A program made the translations under genes and the position numbers. Of a stretch of DNA of 49,422 nt, positions 42,111 through 49,422 are shown in pieces; the stretch's first letter is position 1; every line of letters begins with the position of its first letter. The stretch comes from Alphaproteobacteria bacterium HGW-Alphaproteobacteria-11. GTDB lineage: Bacteria > Pseudomonadota > Alphaproteobacteria > Parvibaculales > Parvibaculaceae. The DNA lies in contig PHEO01000002.1 of NCBI GenBank assembly GCA_002841195.1, positions 1 to 49,422 of the forward strand, in the 5' to 3' direction. The notes beneath the pieces were generated by a model. That model made no database searches and had not been told where the DNA came from. It worked only from the letters and a program-made list of their open reading frames with translations.

Positions 42111-42660
42111 CGAAACCCTGGCTGCGGATTTAAGATCGTGGCGGCCGGAGCTGCCGCGCGGGCAAAGGTATCGGGGGCATCTTGTCCGCGCCAATTCTTT
42201 TTCCGCAAGCCGTATAACTGCGATGCGCCATGTTGCGGGCTTGCCTGTGGAACAGTGTGATTAACGGGGGTAAGCGGGGGTTTCGGCCCAAGCCCTACCC
42301 GGTCATACCCGTGTTTCGTTTTCGCTCCCCCGTTCCATAGGCCGGTGCGAAAAATCGCTGCAGTGCTTTGCAAAACGGGTATGACCGGCCGGTCGGCGCA
42401 GGCGCCAGGAGTTGTCCCCGTTGTTAACGTCTTGCAAGGGAAATGGCTCCACAGCCTATGCCCTTGCTGGCAAAGGCGCGGCTGTTTGGCAGGCTGTAAT
42501 TTGTCACAAGCTATGGCATGAAGGGCGCGGATGACGATCCGCGGGCAGGGCATGCGCGTATCTGTGGACAAGACGGCGCGGATATTTGATCCCCGGCATT
42601 CACAGCTATCCTTCACTATCCACTATTTTTAAGATTCTTGAATCGTAGGAGAAAAAGCGG
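42111..42660. other. oriC: Candidate chromosomal replication origin (Caulobacter-type, hemE-proximal)
   Basis: Non-coding gap between divergent ppsR and hemE-hemH-hemJ-rho; DnaA-box-like sites at 42563-42571 and 42616-42624; AT-rich tract about 42601-42656; 14-bp inverted repeat. Confidence 0.75.
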
Positions 42661-43713
42661 GTGACAAGCGCGAGCGCCGCGGAGAAACGGCTTCTGAAGG
42701 CGCTGAAGCGTCAACCCGTCGACCGTGTGCCTGTCTGGCTGATGCGGCAGGCCGGGCGCTATCTGCCCGAGTACCGGAAGGTGCGGGCGGAGGCCGGTAG
42801 CTTCCTCGATCTCTGCTACACGCCCGACTTCGCCGAGGAAGTCACCTTGCAGCCGATCCGCCGCTACGGCTTCGATGCGTCGATCCTCTTTTCCGACATT
42901 CTGGTCGTGCCGGATGCGCTCGGTCAGCCCGTTGCCTTCAAGGAAGGCGAGGGGCCGGTGCTGGAGCCGATCACGCATGTCGACGGGATCGCGGCGCTGA
43001 AGCCCGTCGCGGCGATCCGCGAGAAGCTGCAGCCGGTCTATGAGACGGTGCGGCGCTTGCGGGTCAGCCTGCCGGCCGAGACGACGCTGATCGGCTTTGC
43101 CGGCGCGCCATGGACGGTTGCGAGCTACATGGTGGGCGGGCGCGGTTCGCCGGATCAGGCCGCCGCCAAGGCCTGGGCCTATCGCGCGCCGGATGAATTC
43201 CAGAAACTGATCGACCTTCTCGTCGCAGCGACAATCGAGCATCTCTCGGCGCAGGTCGAGGCGGGCGTCGAGGTTGTGCAGGTTTTCGATACCTGGGCAG
43301 GTTCGCTGCCTGAACTTTCCTTCGAGCGTTTCGCGCTGAAGCCGATGCTGGAAATCCGCGCCGCCTTGAAGGCGCGCTTTCCCGATCTGCCGGTGATCGG
43401 CTTTCCGCGCGGCGCCGGGCCGATGACCGCGGATTATTTTCGCGCAACGAAGCTCGATGGCTTGAGCCTCGACACCGCGATGTCGCCGCGCTGGGCACGC
43501 GACAACCTTCAATGCATCGGTTGCCTTCAGGGCAACCTCGATCCGCTGCTGCTGGTCGCGGGCGGACCGGAGATGCGGCGGCAGGCGCTTGGCATTCTCG
43601 ATACGCTCGGCAAAGGCCCGTTCATTTTCAATCTCGGGCACGGCATCGTGCCGCAAACGCCGCCCGAACATGTGGCGGAGCTGGTCGAGATCGTGCGAGG
43701 CTGGCGGGTATGA
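42661..43713 (+). CDS. hemE: Uroporphyrinogen decarboxylase
   Basis: PVDRVPVWLMRQAGRYLPEYRKVRAEAGSFLDLCYTPDFAEEVTLQPIRRYGFDASILFSDILVVPDALG; GTG start. Confidence 0.98.
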   Translation: MTSASAAEKRLLKALKRQPVDRVPVWLMRQAGRYLPEYRKVRAEAGSFLDLCYTPDFAEEVTLQPIRRYGFDASILFSDILVVPDALGQPVAFKEGEGPVLEPITHVDGIAALKPVAAIREKLQPVYETVRRLRVSLPAETTLIGFAGAPWTVASYMVGGRGSPDQAAAKAWAYRAPDEFQKLIDLLVAATIEHLSAQVEAGVEVVQVFDTWAGSLPELSFERFALKPMLEIRAALKARFPDLPVIGFPRGAGPMTADYFRATKLDGLSLDTAMSPRWARDNLQCIGCLQGNLDPLLLVAGGPEMRRQALGILDTLGKGPFIFNLGHGIVPQTPPEHVAELVEIVRGWRV

Positions 43714-44747
43714 CGCGCAAGATCGCCATCGTGCTATTCAATCTCGGCGGTCCAGACGGTCCGCAAGCGGTCGAACCGTTCCTGTTCAACCTGTTCAGCG
43801 ATCCGGCGATCATTCGCGTGCCGCAACCCTTTCGCTGGCTGATTGCGAAGCTGGTGTCGAAACGCCGGGCGCCTGTTGCGCGGGCGATCTATGCCGAGCT
43901 TGGCGGCGGCTCGCCGCTGGTGCCGCTGACGGAGGCGCAAGCCCGCGCGCTCGAAGCGGCGTTAGCCGATGGCGAGTCCGACTATCGTGCGTTTCTCGCG
44001 ATGCGCTACTGGCATCCCTTCGCCGATGAGGCTGCCGCCGCGGTCAAGGCCTGGGGCGCCGATGAAATCGTGCTGCTGCCGCTCTATCCGCAATACTCGA
44101 CGACGACGACCGAGTCCTCGCTGAAAGACTGGGACCGCGCGGCGAAGTTGGCCGGACTTGCCGTGCCGGCAAAAGCGGTTTGCTGTTATCCGGTCGAGCA
44201 GGGTTTTGTTGCCGCTCATGCGGCGCTGCTCGGCGAGGCCTTGGCAAAGGCGGGGACGAGCGACAATCTCAGGGTGTTGTTATCGGCGCATGGGTTGCCG
44301 AAAAAGATCGTCGACGGCGGCGACCCCTACCAGGCGCAGGTCGAGCAGAGTTGCGCGGCGATCGTTGCGCGCCTGAACATGCCCGGTCTCGACTGGATCA
44401 CCTGCTACCAGAGCCGCGTCGGGCCGCTGGAATGGATCGGGCCCTCGACCGAGGCCGAAATCAAACGCGCCGGCGCCGAGGGCAAACGTCTCGTTGTCGT
44501 ACCGGTGGCGTTTGTCTCCGAACATTCCGAAACGCTGGTCGAGCTCGACATCGAATATGCAAAGCTTGCCGCGGAAAGCGGCGTGCCGGCCTATAGCCGC
44601 GTGCCGGCGCTCGGCGTCCATCCCGATTTCATCGCGGGGCTGGCCGGGCTTGTGCGGGCGGTGCGGACGGCGACCGAAATTCTTTGCCCGGAAGAGACGG
44701 CGGGCTATCCCTGCACGGCGAAACTCGCGCTTCAAACGGTGAGCTGA
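43710..44747 (+). CDS. hemH: Ferrochelatase
   Basis: IAIVLFNLGGPDGPQAVEPFLFNLFSDPAIIRVP...LLPLYPQYSTTTTESS; overlaps hemE by 4 bp. Confidence 0.97.
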   Translation: MTRKIAIVLFNLGGPDGPQAVEPFLFNLFSDPAIIRVPQPFRWLIAKLVSKRRAPVARAIYAELGGGSPLVPLTEAQARALEAALADGESDYRAFLAMRYWHPFADEAAAAVKAWGADEIVLLPLYPQYSTTTTESSLKDWDRAAKLAGLAVPAKAVCCYPVEQGFVAAHAALLGEALAKAGTSDNLRVLLSAHGLPKKIVDGGDPYQAQVEQSCAAIVARLNMPGLDWITCYQSRVGPLEWIGPSTEAEIKRAGAEGKRLVVVPVAFVSEHSETLVELDIEYAKLAAESGVPAYSRVPALGVHPDFIAGLAGLVRAVRTATEILCPEETAGYPCTAKLALQTVS

Positions 44748-45190
44748 TGGAATTTCTCGCGGGCTACTACGTCTGGATCAAGGCGCTGCACATCATTTCG
44801 GTGATCTTCTGGATGGCCGGCATGGCCTATCTGCCGCGGCTTTTCGTCTACCACGCCGAAGCGGCGCCCGGCTCCGACAAGTCCGAGACCTTCAAGATCA
44901 TGGAGCGGCGTCTGCTCCGGGGCATCGTCAACCCGGCGATGATCGCGACCTTTGTCTTCGGCATCGCGATGCTGGCCCTCAATCCGGGGCTCCTCTGGGA
45001 CTTGTGGATGCAGGTGAAGCTGGTGCTGATCCTCGTCATGTCGGGGCTGCACGGGGCCTTTTCGCGCTGGCGCAAGGAGTTCGAGCGTGACGAAAACCGC
45101 CGCGACGCCCGCTTCTACCGGATCGTCAACGAGGCGCCGCCGCTTCTGGTGATTTTCATCGTGCTCCTGGCGGTCGCGAAGCCGTTTTGA
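44747..45190 (+). CDS. hemJ: Protoporphyrinogen oxidase HemJ
   Basis: YVWIKALHIISVIFWMAGMAYLPRLFVYHAEA matches the HemJ/UPF0093 pattern. Confidence 0.95.
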   Translation: MEFLAGYYVWIKALHIISVIFWMAGMAYLPRLFVYHAEAAPGSDKSETFKIMERRLLRGIVNPAMIATFVFGIAMLALNPGLLWDLWMQVKLVLILVMSGLHGAFSRWRKEFERDENRRDARFYRIVNEAPPLLVIFIVLLAVAKPF

Positions 45191-45209
45191 CGGCGGACGC
45201 CAATTTCGT

Positions 45210-45238
45210 TTGAAATTTCCGCCGCCTGGCCTTATATC
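45210..45238 (+). promoter_or_regulatory. Candidate promoter of rho
   Basis: TTGAAA, 17-nt spacer, TATATC; about 270 bp before the rho ATG. Confidence 0.6.
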
Positions 45239-45507
45239 GATCTCAAGCCGGATTTCTTCCGGCGGCCTTCTTTCAAGTCCTTTCCCGGCCAAGGCCTTAC
45301 CCGGCGACGGCCAGAAGACCGTGCACAAGGCTCCAAGCCCGCAAAGGCGGCCCTCCTTGTGCGATGGCGGAAAGAGCGAAGGCCCGCTTTCCCATTCCCT
45401 TAAAAGACCGTCATCCGAACGACATCCCACCCCTTCAAAGTTCCGCTTCCTTCCGGCCCGTCAGAGGCCCCATCGCGGCAACTCCCAACGAAAGACCACC
45501 CAAGCCT

Positions 45508-46773
45508 ATGACGCAGATCAAGCTGCAGGACCTCAAGGCCAAGTCGCCGACCGACCTTCTGGCGCTCGCCGAGGAACTTGAAGTCGAGAACGCCTCGACG
45601 CTCCGGACGCAGGACATGATGTTCGCGATCCTGAAGCAATATGCCGAGCAGAGTATCGACATTATCGGCGAAGGCGTGGTCGAGGTGCTGCCCGACGGGT
45701 TCGGCTTCCTGCGCTCGCCGGAAGCCAACTACCTGCCGGGTCCGGACGACATCTACGTCTCTCCCTCGCAGATCCGCCGCTTTTCGCTCCGCACCGGCGA
45801 CACGGTCGAGGGCGAGATCCGCAGCCCCAAGGACGGCGAGCGCTATTTCGCCCTGCTGAAGGTCTCGACCGTCAATTTCGAGAGTCCGGACAAGGCCCGC
45901 CACAAGGTCCATTTCGACAATCTGACGCCGCTCTACCCGGATGAAAAGCTCAACATGGAGGTCGAGGATCCGACGCTGAAGGACAAGTCGTCCCGCGTCA
46001 TCGACATCGTGGCGCCGCTCGGTAAAGGCCAGCGCGGGCTGATCGTCGCCCCGCCGCGCACCGGCAAGACGGTGCTGTTGCAGAACATCGCCCATTCGAT
46101 CACGACCAATCATCCCGATTGCTATCTGATCGTGCTCCTGATCGACGAACGTCCGGAAGAAGTGACCGACATGCAGCGCTCGGTGAAGGGCGAGGTGATT
46201 TCCTCGACCTTCGACGAGCCGGCGACGCGCCACGTCCAGGTCGCCGAAATGGTCATCGAGAAGGCCAAGCGGCTCGTCGAACATGGCCGCGACGTCGTCA
46301 TTCTGCTCGACTCGATCACCCGTCTCGGCCGCGCCTACAACACCGTCGTGCCCTCCTCGGGCAAGGTGCTGACCGGCGGTGTCGATGCCAACGCCTTGCA
46401 GCGCCCCAAGCGTTTCTTCGGTGCGGCGCGCAACATCGAAGATGGCGGTTCGCTTACCATCATCGCCACCGCGCTGATCGACACAGGCTCGCGCATGGAC
46501 GAAGTGATTTTCGAAGAGTTCAAAGGCACTGGCAACTCGGAAATCATTCTCGACCGCAAGGTTGCCGACAAGCGCGTCTTCCCGTCGATCGACATTCTGA
46601 AGTCGGGCACGCGCAAGGAAGAGCTGCTGGTCGACAAGGGCCAGCTCTCGAAAATGTATGTGCTGCGCCGCATCCTCAATCCGATGGGGACGGTCGATGC
46701 CATCGAGTTCCTGCTCGACAAGCTCAAGCAGACCAAGAGCAACGACGAATTCTTCGACTCGATGAACACCTGA
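45508..46773 (+). CDS. rho: Transcription termination factor Rho
   Basis: [36 protein letters not shown]...[21 protein letters not shown]...[21 protein letters not shown]. Confidence 0.99.
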   Translation: MTQIKLQDLKAKSPTDLLALAEELEVENASTLRTQDMMFAILKQYAEQSIDIIGEGVVEVLPDGFGFLRSPEANYLPGPDDIYVSPSQIRRFSLRTGDTVEGEIRSPKDGERYFALLKVSTVNFESPDKARHKVHFDNLTPLYPDEKLNMEVEDPTLKDKSSRVIDIVAPLGKGQRGLIVAPPRTGKTVLLQNIAHSITTNHPDCYLIVLLIDERPEEVTDMQRSVKGEVISSTFDEPATRHVQVAEMVIEKAKRLVEHGRDVVILLDSITRLGRAYNTVVPSSGKVLTGGVDANALQRPKRFFGAARNIEDGGSLTIIATALIDTGSRMDEVIFEEFKGTGNSEIILDRKVADKRVFPSIDILKSGTRKEELLVDKGQLSKMYVLRRILNPMGTVDAIEFLLDKLKQTKSNDEFFDSMNT

Positions 46774-46875
46774 TCCGGAAAACTGCTATTCTGCCCAGGC
46801 GCCCGGCGGCGCGATGCGTGTGCCGGGTTGCATGGAGCGGGCAGAACAGGCGGTTTGTTGTCGGCGGGGGTGCGT

Positions 46876-47565
46876 ATGACGATTGGCGAGGGCGGAAACG
46901 GTCCGGCGGACAAGCGGCCGACCTGGGTACAGCCGCTGATGCAGTGGTCCTCGATCGAGACGGTGAAGGCGCGGCTTGCCGGGCCGGTCGATCATGTGCC
47001 GGTCGAGATCGGCGGATTGCCGCTTTCCAATATCGGCCGCCAGCTCTACGCCTGGTGGCTTGAGGCCCGCGGCGACAAGCCGATGCCGACCTCGAGCGAG
47101 GTCAGCCTCCGGGCGCTGGTCGAGCTTCTGCCTTACATCCGTTATCTGAGCTGGGAAGACGAGAAGTCGCTCGTCTTCCGCATCTATGGCAGCGCGCTTG
47201 TCGAGGCCAGCGGTCTCGATCTCACCGGCTACAATGTCTTCGGGCCGGCCGAACATGCCGAAACGGAAATCGACCGGGCGCGGCTTCGCGCCCTGCACGA
47301 GCAGCCCTGCGGCATCGTGATGATCCGCGATGTCTATGCGCGGTCGGGCAAACCCTTTGCCTGCGAGTTCATGACGCTGCCGATTGCCGCCGATACCGAG
47401 AATGGCGATGGCCGCGAACGCATCATCGGCACGGTCGTCCCTTGCGAGCAGATCGCCGAATGGAATGTCGATGTCGTGTTCGACCGCATCCAGACGCTGC
47501 ACCGCGCAACCTTCATCGATACCGGCTTCGGCGTACCGGCCGCCTCGCGCGGGCTCGGGAAGTAG
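46876..47565 (+). CDS. PAS-domain protein (PAS_5-like)
   Basis: LRALVELLPYIRYLSWEDEKSLVFRIYGSALVEASGLDLTGYNVF resembles the alphaproteobacterial PAS_5 pattern. Confidence 0.75.
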   Translation: MTIGEGGNGPADKRPTWVQPLMQWSSIETVKARLAGPVDHVPVEIGGLPLSNIGRQLYAWWLEARGDKPMPTSSEVSLRALVELLPYIRYLSWEDEKSLVFRIYGSALVEASGLDLTGYNVFGPAEHAETEIDRARLRALHEQPCGIVMIRDVYARSGKPFACEFMTLPIAADTENGDGRERIIGTVVPCEQIAEWNVDVVFDRIQTLHRATFIDTGFGVPAASRGLGK

Positions 47566-47566
47566 T

Positions 47567-47854
47567 TCAATCGAGATTGAAGAGATCGCGCCGACCGTGG
47601 ACCACACGGACGATTTCGATTCCGTCGCCGACGATACGATAGAGAATGAGGTGGGCGTCGACGACGAGGTAGCGCAAACCTGGCCGGATGTCGTGGCGTG
47701 CCGGACCGCTTCGCGGATGCTCGGCAAGTTTGCGGCAGGCCTCATCCAGCCGGTCGAGCAGGGCGTCCGCGGCGTCTGGATTGTCGGTCGCAACGAAACG
47801 CCAGATGCCGACAAGGTCCGCTCGCGCTTTTCTTGTGCGATGGACGCGCGCCAT
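47567..47854 (-). CDS. parE: ParE/RelE-superfamily toxin
   Basis: HRTRKARADLVGIWRFVATDNPDAADALLDRLDEACRKLAEHPRSGPARHDIRPGLRYLVVDAHLILYRIV...RVVHGRRDL. Confidence 0.93.
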   Translation of the reverse strand: MARVHRTRKARADLVGIWRFVATDNPDAADALLDRLDEACRKLAEHPRSGPARHDIRPGLRYLVVDAHLILYRIVGDGIEIVRVVHGRRDLFNLD

Positions 47855-47858
47855 TCGG

Positions 47859-48092
47859 TCAGCGGCCGCGTTTGCGGGCGGCGGCCTTGATGTCGTCGAT
47901 CGTTTCGGCGGGGTCGGCGCGGCCCGAATTCAGGCCCTCATCCCAAAGCTGGCCGAAGAGACGTTTGGTCTTCCACTCGCGCAACGCATCGCGGACGACT
48001 TCGCTGGACGAAGCGTAGTCGCCGCTCTCGACCGCATCGCCGATCAGCCGCGCATATTCGTCGGTCAGGGAAATACTTATCTTGGCTGACAT
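47859..48092 (-). CDS. parD: ParD-like antitoxin
   Basis: KISISLTDEYARLIGDAVESGDYASSSEVVRDALREWK (ribbon-helix-helix), immediately upstream of parE. Confidence 0.92.
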   Translation of the reverse strand: MSAKISISLTDEYARLIGDAVESGDYASSSEVVRDALREWKTKRLFGQLWDEGLNSGRADPAETIDDIKAAARKRGR

Positions 48093-48117
48093 TTGGCGAT
48101 CCTTTCGAGTGGAAATA

Positions 48118-48134
48118 GTAGGATTTTTTCCTAC
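48118..48134. promoter_or_regulatory. Inverted-repeat operator candidate for parDE
   Basis: GTAGGA-TTTTT-TCCTAC, 26 bp upstream of the parD start. Confidence 0.5.
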
Positions 48135-48170
48135 CATGCGCAAGATCGCTCATTGTGAGGACGCAAACCA

Positions 48171-48584
48171 TCATGGCCGCAAACTCTCCCACCCCGGATA
48201 AGGCCCGCGGAAATGCGGCGCGTCGTCATTGTCCGCCCATGAGGTTTTCGAACCGACATGCTCATGCGCGACAATGCGCGCCGCAATGTCGCCGTCGAGC
48301 GCGTTGGCCGCGAGGATGATCGTCTCGTCGGGTTCGATCAGATTGGCACCGGTCATCGCCGTGCCGCAACGCGAACAGAAGCTTCGTTCAAGAGTGGGCG
48401 AGCTTTTGTAGCTGGCGAGATGTTCCGCGCCCTCCCATGTCACCTCGTCGCGCCGCGCGACGAAGAAGGCGCCCGCCGCACCACCCGCGGCCTTGCGGCA
48501 CATCGAACAATGACAGACGACGATGCCGCTCATCCGCATCGCCCGGAAGCGCACCGCGCCGCAGAGACAGCTTCCCTCGATCAT
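48171..48584 (-). CDS. GFA-family (glutathione-dependent formaldehyde-activating-like) protein
   Basis: GSCLCGAVRFRA...CHCSMCRKAAGGAAGAFF...FCSRCGTAMTG, the zinc-binding GFA pattern. Confidence 0.9.
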   Translation of the reverse strand: MIEGSCLCGAVRFRAMRMSGIVVCHCSMCRKAAGGAAGAFFVARRDEVTWEGAEHLASYKSSPTLERSFCSRCGTAMTGANLIEPDETIILAANALDGDIAARIVAHEHVGSKTSWADNDDAPHFRGPYPGWESLRP

Positions 48585-48594
48585 GCGGTTGTCC

Positions 48595-49422
48595 TCACGG
48601 CACAAGTACGCTCGCGCCCGTCGTCTTGCGCGCCTCGAGATCCATATGCGCCTTCGCGGCTTCGCCCAGCGCGTAACGCTGGTTGACTTCGATCTTCACC
48701 GCGCCTTTCGCGACCACGTCGAAAAGTTCGGCGGCCATTTCCTGAAAGGCGGTCGGCGTTTTTGCCATGTAATGGAACATGGTCGGGCGCGTCACGAAGA
48801 GCGATCCCTTCTGCGCCAGGATGCCGAGATCGACGCCGGTCACCGGCCCGGAAGCATTGCCGAAGGAAACGAGAAGCCCGAGCGGCGCCAGGCTGTCGAG
48901 CGATCCGGCGAAGGTCGCCTTGCCGACGCCGTCATAGACGACCGGCACTTTCCGGCCGCCGGTGATTTCCTTGACGCGCGCCGCCACGTCTTCCTTCGTG
49001 TAGTCGATCACATGATCGCAGCCATGGGCGCGGGCGAGCGCGGCCTTCTCGTCCGAGCTTGTCGTGCCGATGACGGTGGCGCCGAGATGTTTTGCCCATT
49101 GGCAGGCGATCAGGCCGACGCCGCCGGCCGCCGCGTGCCACAGGATCGTCTGGCCCTTCTCGACGCGGAAAGTCTGGCGCAACAGGAATTGCGCGGTCAT
49201 GCCTTTCAGCATCATCGCGGCGGCGGCCTCGTCCGAAACGTCGTCGGGGATTTTCGCGACCGTGCCGGCATTGACGTTGTGCATTTCGGCATAGGCGCCG
49301 ATCGGTCCCGACGCATAGGCGACGCGGTCGCCCGGCTTCAGATGCGTCACGCCGTCGCCGACCGCCTCGACCGTGCCCGCCGCTTCCATGCCGATGCCAG
49401 ACGGCAGCGCCACCGGATAGAG
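48595..49422 (-). CDS. Zinc-type/quinone oxidoreductase (MDR family), truncated by the window edge
   Basis: GIGMEAAGTVEAVGDGVTHLKPGDRVAYA...ILWHAAAGGVGLIACQWAKHLGATVIGTTSSDEKAALARAHGCDHVIDY; frame open to the edge. Confidence 0.93.
   Translation of the reverse strand, partial: LYPVALPSGIGMEAAGTVEAVGDGVTHLKPGDRVAYASGPIGAYAEMHNVNAGTVAKIPDDVSDEAAAAMMLKGMTAQFLLRQTFRVEKGQTILWHAAAGGVGLIACQWAKHLGATVIGTTSSDEKAALARAHGCDHVIDYTKEDVAARVKEITGGRKVPVVYDGVGKATFAGSLDSLAPLGLLVSFGNASGPVTGVDLGILAQKGSLFVTRPTMFHYMAKTPTAFQEMAAELFDVVAKGAVKIEVNQRYALGEAAKAHMDLEARKTTGASVLVP

Overview
This 49.4 kb window is a high-GC alphaproteobacterial chromosome segment, mostly conserved housekeeping genes, with no CRISPR array, prophage, IS element, rRNA or tRNA that I could recognise. 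From left to right: a SirB1-like fragment, BON lipoprotein, yraN, rsmI, LppC-like protein and maiA; hemW-rdgB-rph; hrcA-grpE; nnrU, alkB-like and a Sel1-like lipoprotein; dnaK-dnaJ; dapB, gpmA and nth; a pfkB-family sugar/nucleoside kinase; coaA-hisE; a pentapeptide-repeat protein and a CYTH-CHAD protein; hisF-hisA-hisH-DUF2628-hisB; a split-barrel flavoprotein; hslV-hslU; a LysR / unknown / 2OG-Fe(II) oxygenase cluster; XRE-smr-mltA-Tim44; fxsA and secB; dnaQ, VOC, coaE, aroE, maf and ppsR; a roughly 550-bp non-coding gap; hemE-hemH-hemJ-rho; a PAS_5-like protein, parDE, GFA and a quinone oxidoreductase. The strongest candidate is the ppsR/hemE gap (42111-42660). It has the gene context of the Caulobacter-type chromosome origin, DnaA-box-like 9-mers, an AT-rich tract and a striking 14-bp inverted repeat. 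Other leads are a sigma-32-type promoter with a five-hairpin dnaK leader, a dispersed-repeat-like palindrome whose two ends supply both stop codons of a convergent gene pair, a LysR-type operator before an uncharacterised two-gene unit, a Fur-like box before the flavoprotein gene, an inverted repeat overlapping the pfkB promoter, and a structured long rho leader. All family calls come from reading the translations; no database search was run.
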